Of a DNA stretch of 64,000 nucleotides, positions 18,192 through 27,553 are shown piece by piece. How positions within the stretch are numbered: position 1 is the stretch's first letter; every line of letters starts with the position of its first letter. Source of the stretch: Thalassococcus profundi (GTDB taxonomy: Bacteria > Pseudomonadota > Alphaproteobacteria > Rhodobacterales > Rhodobacteraceae); contig NZ_QPMK01000001.1 of the NCBI RefSeq assembly GCF_003344785.1, forward strand, positions 430,388 to 494,387, in the 5' to 3' direction. Under the pieces are notes generated by a model that was not told the DNA's origin, did not search any database, and saw only the letters and a program-made list of their open reading frames with translations. The position numbers and the translations under genes were made by a program.

Positions 18192-18800
18192 ATGGAGTTT
18201 GCTGGCCTGAGTGTTTCACGTGAAACAATCGAGCGTTTGGAGCTTTTCCAGAAGTTGCTGGAGAAATGGACCACCAAAATCAACCTGGTCTCCAGATCGA
18301 CGCTGACCGATGCGAGAGAGCGCCACCTGATCGATTCCGCCCAGCTATTCCATCATATGCCCCGGAACGCCTTGCACTGGGTGGACCTGGGCAGCGGCGG
18401 GGGCTTTCCGGGTTTGGTGATCGCGATCCTCGCAAAGCAACTGGCACCTGACCTCCACGTTACCCTGGTGGAATCCGATACCCGGAAAGCGACTTTTCTA
18501 CGCAGCATCATCCGGGAAACGGAAGCCGAAGCGTCGGTTATGAACGCGCGTATCGAAGCTCTGGAACCTCTTGATGCAGACGTTATCAGTGCCCGCGCCG
18601 TTGCAAATCTGGACAAACTTCTGACATGGACCCATCGGCACCTCTCACCCGACGGAACCGCGCTGTTTCTGAAAGGCGAAACCTGGAAAAAAGAGATTTC
18701 CGATGCGCAAGGCCAATGGTCCTTTTCGTGCAAGTCGCATAAAAGTATCACCGAAGATAACGCTGTCGTTCTGGAAATCGGAGATCTCTCATATGTCTGA
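18192..18800 (+). CDS. rsmG: 16S rRNA (guanine-527-N7)-methyltransferase RsmG
   Basis: SAM-dependent methyltransferase that modifies G527 of 16S rRNA. The 202-aa protein has the SAM-binding motif WVDLGSGGGFPGLVIAIL at about residue 60 and the N-terminal helical block FQKLLEKWTTKINLVS. The ATG lies 2 bases after the mnmG stop. Its codons 7-12 are encoded by the second parS site, in a different reading frame from that in mnmG. The stop overlaps the parA start by 8 bp. Confidence 0.95.
   Translation: MEFAGLSVSRETIERLELFQKLLEKWTTKINLVSRSTLTDARERHLIDSAQLFHHMPRNALHWVDLGSGGGFPGLVIAILAKQLAPDLHVTLVESDTRKATFLRSIIRETEAEASVMNARIEALEPLDADVISARAVANLDKLLTWTHRHLSPDGTALFLKGETWKKEISDAQGQWSFSCKSHKSITEDNAVVLEIGDLSYV
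18212..18227. other. parS: parS centromere site 2 (inside rsmG)
   Basis: Second perfect TGTTTCACGTGAAACA palindrome, 1.9 kb from the first and about 580 bp upstream of parA. Here the bases are read as SVSRET rather than FHVKH, so the DNA rather than the peptide is conserved. This supports selection for ParB binding. Confidence 0.95.
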
Positions 18801-19602
18801 TCCCACGCGCCCCGAAACGCCAAAAATCATCGCCGTGGCAAATCAGAAAGGCGGTGTGGGCAAGACCACCACAACCATCAATCTTGGCGCCGCCTTGGCC
18901 GAATTGGGTCACCGCGTCCTGATCGTCGATCTCGACCCCCAGGGCAATGCCTCCACCGGTCTTGGCATCGAACCGGGCGATCGGGAGTTCACAACCTATG
19001 AACTTCTCCTTGAAGATATCGACCTTGCCGATGTGATCCAATCGACCGCCGTTCCGAACCTCTCGCTCATCCCGGCCACCGTGGATCTGAGCTCAGCGGA
19101 TATCGAGCTTATGTCGAACGAAAAACGCAGCTTTCTTCTGCATGATGCGTTGCGACAGACGGATATCGACAGCTTTGCGCTGGATTTCATCCTGATCGAT
19201 TGCCCGCCGTCCCTGAACCTGCTGACCGTCAACGCCATGGTCGCCGCGCATTCGATTCTCGTTCCACTGCAAAGCGAATTCTTCGCATTGGAAGGTCTGT
19301 CACAACTGATGTTGACCATCCGCGAAGTGCGCCAGACAGCCAATCCGAAACTCCGCATCGAAGGTGTGGTTCTCACCATGTACGATGCCCGCAACAACCT
19401 GTCCCAGCAGGTAGAGGCTGATGCGCGCAACAACCTCGGAGACCTGGTCTTTTCCGTGGTCATTCCCCGCAACGTGCGGGTCAGCGAAGCTCCGTCCTAC
19501 GCGCAACCGGTCCTCACCTATGATACCACATCGCGCGGAGCCTTGGCCTACCGGGCACTGGCTCGGGAACTGGTCAAGAAAAACGCGAAAATCGCGGCAT
19601 AA
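18793..19602 (+). CDS. parA: Chromosome partitioning ATPase ParA
   Basis: ParA/Soj ATPase that moves ParB-parS complexes along the nucleoid. The 269-aa protein has deviant Walker A KGGVGKTTT at residues 19-27, DLDPQGNASTGLG, Walker B FILIDCPPSL and the C-terminal VRVSEAPSYAQPVLTYD. The ATG at 18793 inside the rsmG end is chosen over an in-frame start 30 codons upstream, which lies in rsmG. It is followed 17 bp later by parB. Confidence 0.97.
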   Translation: MSDPTRPETPKIIAVANQKGGVGKTTTTINLGAALAELGHRVLIVDLDPQGNASTGLGIEPGDREFTTYELLLEDIDLADVIQSTAVPNLSLIPATVDLSSADIELMSNEKRSFLLHDALRQTDIDSFALDFILIDCPPSLNLLTVNAMVAAHSILVPLQSEFFALEGLSQLMLTIREVRQTANPKLRIEGVVLTMYDARNNLSQQVEADARNNLGDLVFSVVIPRNVRVSEAPSYAQPVLTYDTTSRGALAYRALARELVKKNAKIAA

Positions 19603-19619
19603 GCAAAGAGGTGATCGAG

Positions 19620-20531
19620 ATGGCAGAGAAAAAGGACGCACGCCGTGGACTGGGCCGTGGCCTGTCGGCACTCATGGCCGATGTGGAGCCGTCGGTCCGC
19701 ACCGACGACCCGCAAGCCGCGCCCCGACGTCCCGACCGGCAAGTTCCGGTCGAACGCATCCATCCGAACCCCGATCAGCCGCGCCGAAGCTTTACCGAAG
19801 AACATCTGGCCGAACTCGCGGATTCGATCCGCACCAAGGGTGTTATTCAGCCCTTGATCGTCCGTGTGCACCCGACCATCGAAGACGCCTACGAAATCGT
19901 CGCCGGCGAACGCAGGTGGCGCGCCGCGCAGATGGCAAAGCTGCACGAACTGCCTGTGCTTGTCCGGGATTTCAACGACACCGAGGTCCTTGAAGTCGCG
20001 ATCATCGAGAACATTCAGCGCGCCGATCTGAATGCCATCGAAGAAGCGGCAGGCTACCGGCAGCTGATGTTCAAGTTCGGCCATACCCAGGAAAAGCTCG
20101 CCGAAGCCTTGGGAAAAAGCCGCAGCCATATCGCAAACCTGATGCGTCTGCTCAACCTTCCCGAAGAGGTGCAGTCCATGGTCAGCACCGGCACGCTGAG
20201 CGCAGGCCACGCACGGGCGCTTATCACCGCGCCGGATCCGGCAAGCCTGGCCAAAAAGATCGTCAAGAACAGCCTGTCGGTCAGAGAAGCGGAAAAGCTG
20301 GCCAAGACAGCGGCAACCGGAGAAACCCCGGCTCAGAAGAAAAAGACCAGCGGCTACACGTTCGAAAAGGACGCCGACACCAAGGCGCTTGAAAACGATC
20401 TGTCCGCGGCGACAGGCATGCGTGTGTCGGTCGATCACAAGCCGGGGCACGAATCCGGTCGTGTCACCATCTCCTACGACACACTGGAACAGCTCGACGC
20501 GCTCTGCATGCTGCTCAGCACAAGTCGCTAA
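19620..20531 (+). CDS. parB: Chromosome partitioning protein ParB
   Basis: CTP-dependent DNA-clamp protein that recognises parS and spreads. The 303-aa protein has the N-terminal tail RRGLGRGLSALMAD that stimulates ParA, the CTPase motif VAGERRWRAAQMA, the core block VAIIENIQRADLNAIEEAAG, the helix-turn-helix GHTQEKLAEALGKSRSHIAN, and a C-terminal dimer domain. Its target sites are present in mnmG and rsmG. The stop overlaps the convergent hemW stop by 4 bp. Confidence 0.97.
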   Translation: MAEKKDARRGLGRGLSALMADVEPSVRTDDPQAAPRRPDRQVPVERIHPNPDQPRRSFTEEHLAELADSIRTKGVIQPLIVRVHPTIEDAYEIVAGERRWRAAQMAKLHELPVLVRDFNDTEVLEVAIIENIQRADLNAIEEAAGYRQLMFKFGHTQEKLAEALGKSRSHIANLMRLLNLPEEVQSMVSTGTLSAGHARALITAPDPASLAKKIVKNSLSVREAEKLAKTAATGETPAQKKKTSGYTFEKDADTKALENDLSAATGMRVSVDHKPGHESGRVTISYDTLEQLDALCMLLSTSR

Positions 20532-21685
20532 TCCGGCATCAGTTCGGCGATGACGGAGTTCAGGACAAGACGGCCCTGCATCGTCGCCCCCAACCGTCCC
20601 TCCCGTCGCCAGAGCATGCCGAGCGCTTCCAGCTCGCTGACGGCCTGCTCGTTGAGCGGAATGTCGGGAAATCGCTCCAATCTTTCTATATCTAGTCCCT
20701 CGGTCAACCTAAGACCCATCATGATGTGTTCGCTAAGCTGACCTTTCTGGGACAAGACGGTCACTGTCTCAAAGTCGGAAGCGTTCTCCACAGCATGCAA
20801 CCACGCGCCCGGCGCATGAAGCGCCTCGGTCGCCATCCGCGTCCCCGCAAGGGTCAGCCGTCCGTGCGCACCGGGACCAATCCCGGCATAGTCGCCTTGG
20901 CGCCAATAGATCATGTTGTGCCGCGATTCGGCGCCGGTGGCCGCGTGGTTTGACACTTCATAAGCGCCGAACCCGGCGCGCGCCGTCATCTCCTGCGTCA
21001 TGTCGTACATATCCGCGGCCAGATCCGTGTCCGGCAATCCGCGCAAACCGCCACTCCGCTGCCGATCCCAGAACGCCGTCCCGGGCTCGATCGTCAGCTG
21101 GTAGAGCGACAGGTGATCGACCGTCATGGACATGGCCTCCTGCAACTCGGCCGCCCACGCCTCCAGGCTTTGACCCTGCCGCGCGTAGATCAGGTCGAAA
21201 CTGACCCGGTCGAAAACCGATCGCGCCACGTCAAACGCCTTCCGGGCCTCACCTGCGCTGTGCAACCGCCCGAGGCGTCTCAAATCGTCGTCACGCAGAG
21301 ATTGGATACCAAGCGATACGCGATTGACCCCCGCATCGGAAAATCCCTGAAATTTGCCCGCCTCGACAGACCGCGGATTGGCTTCGAGGGTGATCTCCAC
21401 GTCATTCGCCAGCGTCCAGTTCCGCCGCACAGCTTCGAGAACCGCCGCAACCGTCTCCGGCGCCATCAGACTGGGTGTCCCGCCGCCGAAAAAGACCGAG
21501 TTCAGGACCCGTCCCTGCGTGAGCCGCGCTACCCGGTCGACCTCGGACACCAGTGCACGGGCCCAGCGGGTCTGGTCCACATGCGCGGTGACATGGCTGT
21601 TGAAATCGCAATAGGGACACTTGGCCTCGCAAAACGGCCAATGCACATACAGACCAAAGCCGCCGAACCGCCAATCCTCAGTCAA
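20528..21685 (-). CDS. hemW: Radical SAM haem chaperone HemW (HemN-like)
   Basis: A 385-aa radical SAM protein with the CxxxCxxC cluster [10 protein letters not shown] at about residue 19 and the GGGTPSL motif. The length and lack of the HemN N-terminal extension favour HemW, which delivers haem to membrane proteins, over coproporphyrinogen dehydrogenase HemN; annotation pipelines often confuse the two. It is last in rph-rdgB-hemW, with an 8-bp overlap with rdgB. Confidence 0.9.
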   Translation of the reverse strand: MTEDWRFGGFGLYVHWPFCEAKCPYCDFNSHVTAHVDQTRWARALVSEVDRVARLTQGRVLNSVFFGGGTPSLMAPETVAAVLEAVRRNWTLANDVEITLEANPRSVEAGKFQGFSDAGVNRVSLGIQSLRDDDLRRLGRLHSAGEARKAFDVARSVFDRVSFDLIYARQGQSLEAWAAELQEAMSMTVDHLSLYQLTIEPGTAFWDRQRSGGLRGLPDTDLAADMYDMTQEMTARAGFGAYEVSNHAATGAESRHNMIYWRQGDYAGIGPGAHGRLTLAGTRMATEALHAPGAWLHAVENASDFETVTVLSQKGQLSEHIMMGLRLTEGLDIERLERFPDIPLNEQAVSELEALGMLWRREGRLGATMQGRLVLNSVIAELMPD

Positions 21686-22289
21686 AGCAGCCCTTCACGA
21701 ATTTCGCGAAGGCGTCGGCGCGATGCGACATGCGGTTCTTCGCCCAACGATCCATTTCACCGAAGGTCTGCTCGTACCCGTCCGGCACGAAAACCGGATC
21801 GTAGCCATGACCCAGATCGCCGCGCATCGGCCAGACCAGCCGTCCCGCGATCTGGCCGGGAAAGACCTCGTCATGTCCATCGGGCCAAGCCAGTACCAGG
21901 GTGCAGCAGAACCGCGCAACCCGCGGTTCCGGCGCCGCCTTGGCCTCAAGCAGATCGTGCACCTTCCGCATCGCCATCTCGAAATCGCGACCAGAGCCTG
22001 TTTCGGCCCAATCCGCCGTATAGACCCCCGGTGCATTGTCCAAAGCGTCGACCTCGAGCCCGCTGTCGTCCGACAGCGCCGGCAGACCTGTCGCCTGCGC
22101 CGCCGCATGCGCCTTGATCCGGGCATTCTCCACAAACGTCGTGCCCGTCTCTTCGGGCTCCGGCAGGTCCATCTCGGCCGCGCCCACGACCTCGACCCCG
22201 AAGGGCGCCAGCAAATCGTCGATCTCCTCCAGCTTGCCCCGGTTGTGCGTCGCCACCAGAAGTCGCGTTTCGGACAGCTTGCGCGTCAT
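21678..22289 (-). CDS. rdgB: Non-canonical purine NTP pyrophosphatase RdgB
   Basis: Hydrolyses dITP, XTP and related purines to keep them out of DNA and RNA. The 203-aa HAM1-family protein has [12 protein letters not shown] near the N-terminus, [28 protein letters not shown] and MSHRADAF near the C-terminus. The start at 22289 overlaps the rph stop by 4 bp. Upstream in-frame sequence is rph and is excluded. Confidence 0.96.
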   Translation of the reverse strand: MTRKLSETRLLVATHNRGKLEEIDDLLAPFGVEVVGAAEMDLPEPEETGTTFVENARIKAHAAAQATGLPALSDDSGLEVDALDNAPGVYTADWAETGSGRDFEMAMRKVHDLLEAKAAPEPRVARFCCTLVLAWPDGHDEVFPGQIAGRLVWPMRGDLGHGYDPVFVPDGYEQTFGEMDRWAKNRMSHRADAFAKFVKGCFD

Positions 22290-22999
22290 GCCACCGCTGC
22301 CAACTGCGCCGCGACCAGCTGCGCCGCACCGGCCTCGGCCAAGTCCATCAACTGTCCCATCTGCATCCGCGAAAACGTCGCACCCTCGGCCGACATCTGC
22401 ACTTCGATCACCTGTCCGTCCCCGCGCAGAATGAAATTGCCGTCGACCCCGGCCTCGCTGTCCTCGGGATAATCGAGGTCCAGAACCGGCTGACCGGCAT
22501 AGATACCGCAGCTCACCGCAGCCACGGGCGAGATCAGCGGATCGGTGGTGATCTCCCGCGCCTTCAGCAGCTTGTTCACCGCCAGCCGCAGCGCGACCCA
22601 ACCCCCGGTAATCGACGCGCAGCGGGTGCCGCCATCGGCCTGGATCACATCGCAATCGACGGTGATCTGCCGCTCGCCCAGGGCCACCCGGTCCACGCCC
22701 GCGCGCAGCGACCGTCCGATGAGGCGCTGGATCTCGACCGTCCGGCCGCCCTGCTTGCCCGAGGTCGCCTCGCGCCGCATCCGGCTGGTGGTGGAGCGCG
22801 GCAGCATGCCGTATTCCGCCGTCACCCAGCCCAGCCCGGATCCCTTGATGAACGGCGGCACCCGATCCTCGATGGTCGCGGTACACAGCACATGCGTGTC
22901 GCCGATGCGGATCATGCAGGAGCCCTCGGCATGTTTCGTCACCCCCGTCTCGATTGAAACGGCGCGCATTTCGCTTAAATCTCTTCCCGACGGTCTCAT
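22286..22999 (-). CDS. rph: Ribonuclease PH
   Basis: Phosphorolytic 3'-5' exoribonuclease that trims tRNA 3' ends. The 237-aa protein begins [12 protein letters not shown] and has the phosphate-binding region [20 protein letters not shown] and the catalytic-site [15 protein letters not shown]. It is divergent from hrcA across 113 bp and is the first gene of rph-rdgB-hemW. Confidence 0.97.
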   Translation of the reverse strand: MRPSGRDLSEMRAVSIETGVTKHAEGSCMIRIGDTHVLCTATIEDRVPPFIKGSGLGWVTAEYGMLPRSTTSRMRREATSGKQGGRTVEIQRLIGRSLRAGVDRVALGERQITVDCDVIQADGGTRCASITGGWVALRLAVNKLLKAREITTDPLISPVAAVSCGIYAGQPVLDLDYPEDSEAGVDGNFILRGDGQVIEVQMSAEGATFSRMQMGQLMDLAEAGAAQLVAAQLAAVA

Positions 23000-23063
23000 G
23001 CTCTGTCCTTCCTCGCGTGTCCGCGTCGGGATACAGGGGCACGGAGCCCAAGCGCAACCCCGA

Positions 23064-23091
23064 TTGACCTTTGCGCGCCAGCGCCTTTAAT
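23064..23091 (+). promoter_or_regulatory. Predicted sigma-70-type promoter of hrcA-grpE
   Basis: TTGACC at 23064-23069, a 16-base spacer and TTTAAT at 23086-23091, placed 22 bp before the hrcA ATG. I saw no CIRCE element (TTAGCACTC-N9-GAGTGCTAA) in this gap. Prediction by eye only; a heat-shock sigma-32 promoter overlapping the same bases cannot be excluded. Confidence 0.5.
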
Positions 23092-23112
23092 GGCCGCAGC
23101 CCAAGGAGTACC

Positions 23113-24177
23113 ATGACCAAAGGCGGCGATATCTTCGATCAGCTCAACGCCCGCTCCCGCGAAGTCTTTCGCCGGGTCGTCGAAGGCTATCTGGAAAGCG
23201 GCGAACCGGTGGGATCGCGCAGCCTGACCCGGACGCTCAGCGAAAAGGTCTCGGCGGCGACCGTTCGGAACGTCATGCAGGATCTCGAATACCTCGGCCT
23301 CCTGGACAGCCCGCATATCAGCGCCGGCCGCGTGCCGACCCAGATGGGGCTGCGGATGTTCGTCGACGGGCTGCTCGAAGTGCGCGACCTCGACCTGTCG
23401 GATCGCGAAAAGCTGGACGCCACCCTTGCCAGCAACACCGAGGACGTGGGCGGCCTGCTCGATCGTGTCGGATCGGCCCTCTCGGGCATGACGCAGGGCG
23501 CCTCGTTGGTGCTCACGCCGAAACACGAGGCGCCGATCAAGCATATCGAGTTCGTGAGCCTGGGCCATGACCGGGCCCTGGTGGTGTTGGTCTTCGCCGA
23601 CGGCCACGTGGAAAACCGGCTCTTTGCGCCGCCGCCCGGCCAGACGCCCAGCTCCATGCGAGAGGCGGCGAATTTCCTCAACGCGCTCATCGAAGGCAAG
23701 ACCCTGTCCGAGCTGCGCACCGTCATCGCCGCCGAAATCAGCAAGCGCCGGCAGGAAATCGACAGTCTGGCCCAGGCGCTGGTCGAATCGGGTCTTGCGG
23801 TCTGGGACGACGACGCCAACCAGCCAGAGCGCCTGATCGTGCGCGGCCGGGCGAATCTGCTCGCGTCCGACGGGCAGGCGGAAGAGCTCGACCGCATCCG
23901 CAGCCTCTTCGACGACCTCGAACGCAAGCGCGACATCGCCGAATTTCTGGAACTGACCGAATCCGGCGAAGGCGTGCGGATATTTATCGGCTCCGAAAAC
24001 AAACTTTTCTCACTTTCGGGTTCCTCTCTGGTGGTCTCTCCATATATGAACGCGGATCGTAAGATCATCGGTGCGGTCGGCGTGATCGGACCCACGCGCC
24101 TGAATTACGGACGGATTGTCCCGATCGTGGACTACACGGCACAACTGGTCGGCAAGCTGATTTCCGACCGGAGTTAG
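23113..24177 (+). CDS. hrcA: Heat-inducible transcription repressor HrcA
   Basis: Repressor of groESL-type heat-shock operons through CIRCE operators. The 354-aa protein has an N-terminal winged-helix domain ([28 protein letters not shown]) and the GAF-like C-terminal domain ending in [22 protein letters not shown] precedes the ATG at 23113. grpE follows after 9 bp, the classic hrcA-grpE pairing. Confidence 0.96.
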   Translation: MTKGGDIFDQLNARSREVFRRVVEGYLESGEPVGSRSLTRTLSEKVSAATVRNVMQDLEYLGLLDSPHISAGRVPTQMGLRMFVDGLLEVRDLDLSDREKLDATLASNTEDVGGLLDRVGSALSGMTQGASLVLTPKHEAPIKHIEFVSLGHDRALVVLVFADGHVENRLFAPPPGQTPSSMREAANFLNALIEGKTLSELRTVIAAEISKRRQEIDSLAQALVESGLAVWDDDANQPERLIVRGRANLLASDGQAEELDRIRSLFDDLERKRDIAEFLELTESGEGVRIFIGSENKLFSLSGSSLVVSPYMNADRKIIGAVGVIGPTRLNYGRIVPIVDYTAQLVGKLISDRS

Positions 24178-24186
24178 AGGTTAAAC

Positions 24187-24750
24187 ATGGCAGACCCGAA
24201 GAAAGACGACTTTCTCGACGATATCGACGAAGCGACCGCCGAGGAATATGCGGACGATATCGCAGAGATCGACGGCGAAGCGGCCGAACTCGATGCGCTG
24301 CGCGCAGAACGTGACGAGCTCAAGGACCGGTTCATGCGCGCCCTCGCGGATGCGGAAAACGCCCGCAAACGCGCCGACAAGGACCGCCGCGAAGCAGAGA
24401 ATTACGGCGGCGCCCGTCTGGCCCGCGACCTGCTGCCGGTCTACGACAACATGCAGCGCGCACTTGCCACCGCCAACGAAGAGCAGAAACAGATCTCCGG
24501 TGCCCTGCTCGAGGGTGTGGAGCTGACACTGCGCGAACTCACCTCGGTCTTCAAGAAACACGGCATCCAGCCGATCACCCCCGAGGTCGGCGAGCGCTTC
24601 AACCCGCAGCAGCACGAAGCGATGTTCGAAGCACCGGTGCCCGGCACCAAGGCGGGCGAGATCATCCAGGTCTCCGCCGTAGGGTTCATGCTGCACGACC
24701 GGCTTCTGCGCCCCGCGCAGGTCGGCGTCAGCTCGATGCCCGCCTCCTGA
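24187..24750 (+). CDS. grpE: Nucleotide exchange factor GrpE
   Basis: Nucleotide exchange factor for the DnaK chaperone. The 187-aa protein has an acidic N-terminus, a long coiled coil at about residues 30-85 and the family block HGIQPITPEVGERFNPQQHE in the C-terminal beta domain. It is co-directional with hrcA and followed by a convergent mutS, with a hairpin between. Confidence 0.96.
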   Translation: MADPKKDDFLDDIDEATAEEYADDIAEIDGEAAELDALRAERDELKDRFMRALADAENARKRADKDRREAENYGGARLARDLLPVYDNMQRALATANEEQKQISGALLEGVELTLRELTSVFKKHGIQPITPEVGERFNPQQHEAMFEAPVPGTKAGEIIQVSAVGFMLHDRLLRPAQVGVSSMPAS

Positions 24751-24765
24751 TCGCGCCCCTCGTAG

Positions 24766-24784
24766 GGTGGGTTTCCAACCCACC
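24766..24784. terminator. Hairpin between grpE and mutS
   Basis: Perfect 8-bp stem GGTGGGTT/AACCCACC around a 3-base loop, in the 34-bp gap between convergent grpE and mutS. It could terminate both transcripts, although no long T-run follows on either side. The word is also typical of a short palindrome widely scattered in proteobacterial genomes. Confidence 0.6.
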
Positions 24785-27427
24785 TTACCCGCGTAGCAAC
24801 TCCTTCAGATCGTAAAGCGCCTGCAAAGCCTCCCGCGGCGACATCTCGTCCGGTGACAAAGCCGACAGCCGAGTTTCGACTTCAGACGGGTCCTGCGACG
24901 CCGACGGGGCAGGGGACTGCGCGGCCACCGAAAACAATGGCAAATCGTCGATCAACGCTTTCGGCGCGGCCTTTTCGCGTTCGCCCTTTTCCAGCTGGTT
25001 CAACACGTCCCGCGCCCGCTTGATCACCGCGGGAGGTAGCCCCGCAAGTTGTGCCACCTGAACGCCATAGCTGCGGTCCGCCGCTCCGTCGCGGACCTCG
25101 TGCAGAAAGATCACTTCGCCCTCGAATTCCTTCACCGCCACGGTGGCATTGCGCACCCCCGGCAGTTTGCCGGCCAAGACGGTCAGTTCGTGGTAATGCG
25201 TGGCAAAGAGACCGCGCACCCGGTTCACCTCGTGCAGATGTTCCAAGGTCGCCCAGGCGATGCTCAGCCCGTCATAGGTCGCGGTGCCGCGCCCGATCTC
25301 GTCCAGGATCACCAGGGCCCGGTCATCGGCCTGGTTCAGGATCGCCGCGGTTTCGACCATCTCGACCATGAAGGTCGACCGGCCCCGCGCCAGGTCATCG
25401 GAGGCACCCACGCGGCTGAAGATCTGGCTCACCAGCCCGATATGCGCGGATCGCGCGGGCACATAGGCCCCGATCTGCGCCAGCAGCGCAATCAGCGCGT
25501 TCTGCCGCAGATAGGTCGATTTCCCCGCCATGTTCGGGCCGGTCAGAAGCTGAACCGCTGCGCCGTCGCCCTCCGGTCCCAGCGCGCAGTCGTTGGCGAT
25601 GAACGGACCCGCACCTTGCGCCGTCAGCGCCCGTTCGACCACCGGATGCCGCCCGCCCTCGATGGCAAAGGCCCGGTTGTCGTCCACGACCGGACGGCAC
25701 CAGTCCAGATCGGCGGCCAGGTCTGCAAGACCGGCGGCCAGATCGAATTCCGCCAGCGCGAGCCCCGTCTGGGCAATCTCCGCCCCGCGATCCAGAACCG
25801 CACCTTTCAGGCTATCATAGAGCCGCTTTTCGATCTCGATGGCCCGCCCGCCCGCATTGAGGATCTTGGTTTCCAGCTCGGACAGCTCCACGGTGGTGAA
25901 CCGCACCTGGTTCGCCGTGGTTTGCCGATGGATAAAGGTGTCGGACAGTGGCGGTGACAGCATCTTTTCCGCATGGGTGGCCGTCGTCTCGATGAAATAG
26001 CCTAGTACATTGTTGTGCTTGATCTTCAGAGAGCTCACGCCGGTCTGCGCGGCGTAGTCCGCCTGCATCCGCGCGATCACGCCGCGCCCTTCATCGCGCA
26101 GCGTCCGCGCCTCGTCCAGTTCCGCATCGTAGCCTGCCGCGATGAACTCGCCGTCCCTGGCCAAAAGCGGCGGTTCGGCGATCAAGGCGTCGTCCAAAAG
26201 CGCGATCAGCGCGTCGTGTCCGCCAAGATCGTCCCGCGCCTCCGTCAGCTGCTCGGGCAGCTCCAGACCGTCCAGTTGACGGGCCAGGGTTTCGGCCTGT
26301 TCCAGGGCATTGCGCACGGCGGCCAGGTCCCGAGGCCCGCCGCGATCCAGCCCAAGCCGCGACAGGCCCCGGTCCAGGTCCGGCACGCGTTTCAGCGCAT
26401 CGCGCAGAAACAGAGCCTGTTCCTGGTTCTCCAGGCACCAGGTGACAGCCTCTTGGCGGGCGCCGATCACCGCCAGCTCGCGGGACGGCGCCGACACCCG
26501 CCGTTCCAGCAGACGCGCACCCGCCGCGGTCACCGTCCGGTCGATCACCGACAGCAACGATCCGGACCGACCGCCCTGCAGGCTGTGCGTCAGTTCGAGG
26601 TTCCGCCGCGTCGCCGCGTCGATCTGCAAGAGCCGCGACACCTGGTCCTGCCGTGGCGGGTGCAGGATCGGCAGCCGGCCTTTCTGGGTGATGTCGAGGT
26701 AGTCGACCAGCGCCCCCATGGCCGCCACCTCGGCCCGTTCGAAGCGTCCGAAAGCTTCCAGCGTCTGGACCGAAAAAAGCCCGCAGACCCGCGCTTCGGC
26801 AGAGGTGGAGTCGAAAGACCCGCGCGACAGCACCGTGGGCAGGAGTCCGAGGTCGGCAAAGACTTCGCGCATCTCCTCGTCGACCGTGTCCGACACCAGA
26901 ATCTCGCTCGGCGCCAGACGCGCCAGTTCCGCGCCGATGCGGGGCCGGCTCAACGGCATCACGTGAAACATGCCGGTCGAAATATCCGCCCAGGACAGCG
27001 CCCAATCGTCTCTGACACGGGCCAATGCGGCCAGGTAGTTGTGCCGCCGCGCCTCGAGCAGCGACTCCTCGGTCAGCGTGCCGGGGGTGACCAGCCGCAC
27101 CACGTCGCGTTTGACCACCGATTTCGATCCGCGCTTCTTCGCCTCTGCCGGGCTTTCCATCTGTTCGCAGACCGCGACGCGGAAGCCTTTGCGGATCAAG
27201 GTCAGCAGGTAACCTTCCGCGGAATGCACCGGGACGCCGCACATCGGGATGTCGTCACCGTCGTGCTTGCCCCGCTTGGTCAGGGCGATGTCCAGCGCCG
27301 CCGCGGCCGCGGCCGCGTCGTCGAAGAACATCTCGTAGAAATCGCCCATCCGGTAGAACAGAAGCGCATCCGGGTACTGCGCCTTGATCTCCAGATACTG
27401 CGCCATCATCGGCGTGACCGCGTTCAT
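24785..27427 (-). CDS. mutS: DNA mismatch repair protein MutS
   Basis: Recognises mismatches and recruits MutL. The 880-aa protein has the N-terminal mismatch-binding domain (LLFYRMGDFYEMFFDDA, containing the Phe-Tyr-Glu wedge), connector, lever and clamp regions, and the ABC ATPase domain with LLTGPNMAGKSTYLRQ and LVILDEIGRGTATYDGLS. The start at 27427 (MNAVTPMMAQYLEIK) is behind a GAGGGGG and is preferred to one 21 codons upstream. A 13/16 parS-like word lies within the gene. Confidence 0.97.
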   Translation of the reverse strand: MNAVTPMMAQYLEIKAQYPDALLFYRMGDFYEMFFDDAAAAAAALDIALTKRGKHDGDDIPMCGVPVHSAEGYLLTLIRKGFRVAVCEQMESPAEAKKRGSKSVVKRDVVRLVTPGTLTEESLLEARRHNYLAALARVRDDWALSWADISTGMFHVMPLSRPRIGAELARLAPSEILVSDTVDEEMREVFADLGLLPTVLSRGSFDSTSAEARVCGLFSVQTLEAFGRFERAEVAAMGALVDYLDITQKGRLPILHPPRQDQVSRLLQIDAATRRNLELTHSLQGGRSGSLLSVIDRTVTAAGARLLERRVSAPSRELAVIGARQEAVTWCLENQEQALFLRDALKRVPDLDRGLSRLGLDRGGPRDLAAVRNALEQAETLARQLDGLELPEQLTEARDDLGGHDALIALLDDALIAEPPLLARDGEFIAAGYDAELDEARTLRDEGRGVIARMQADYAAQTGVSSLKIKHNNVLGYFIETTATHAEKMLSPPLSDTFIHRQTTANQVRFTTVELSELETKILNAGGRAIEIEKRLYDSLKGAVLDRGAEIAQTGLALAEFDLAAGLADLAADLDWCRPVVDDNRAFAIEGGRHPVVERALTAQGAGPFIANDCALGPEGDGAAVQLLTGPNMAGKSTYLRQNALIALLAQIGAYVPARSAHIGLVSQIFSRVGASDDLARGRSTFMVEMVETAAILNQADDRALVILDEIGRGTATYDGLSIAWATLEHLHEVNRVRGLFATHYHELTVLAGKLPGVRNATVAVKEFEGEVIFLHEVRDGAADRSYGVQVAQLAGLPPAVIKRARDVLNQLEKGEREKAAPKALIDDLPLFSVAAQSPAPSASQDPSEVETRLSALSPDEMSPREALQALYDLKELLRG

Positions 27428-27553
27428 GTGACCCCCTCGGTTGCGCCGCAACCCTACAAATCCCGGCATCCGACCGAAAGCCAAAACCAACGCGGTTGAG
27501 CCGCCCCCGCCGCTGGTCTAAGAGCAACCGACCGCTTTGGGAGGAGCGCCGGA

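Noticed and set aside
23000..23112. Search for a CIRCE operator upstream of hrcA
   Set aside because: No TTAGCACTC/GAGTGCTAA pair is present; the promoter-like pair is the only signal seen.
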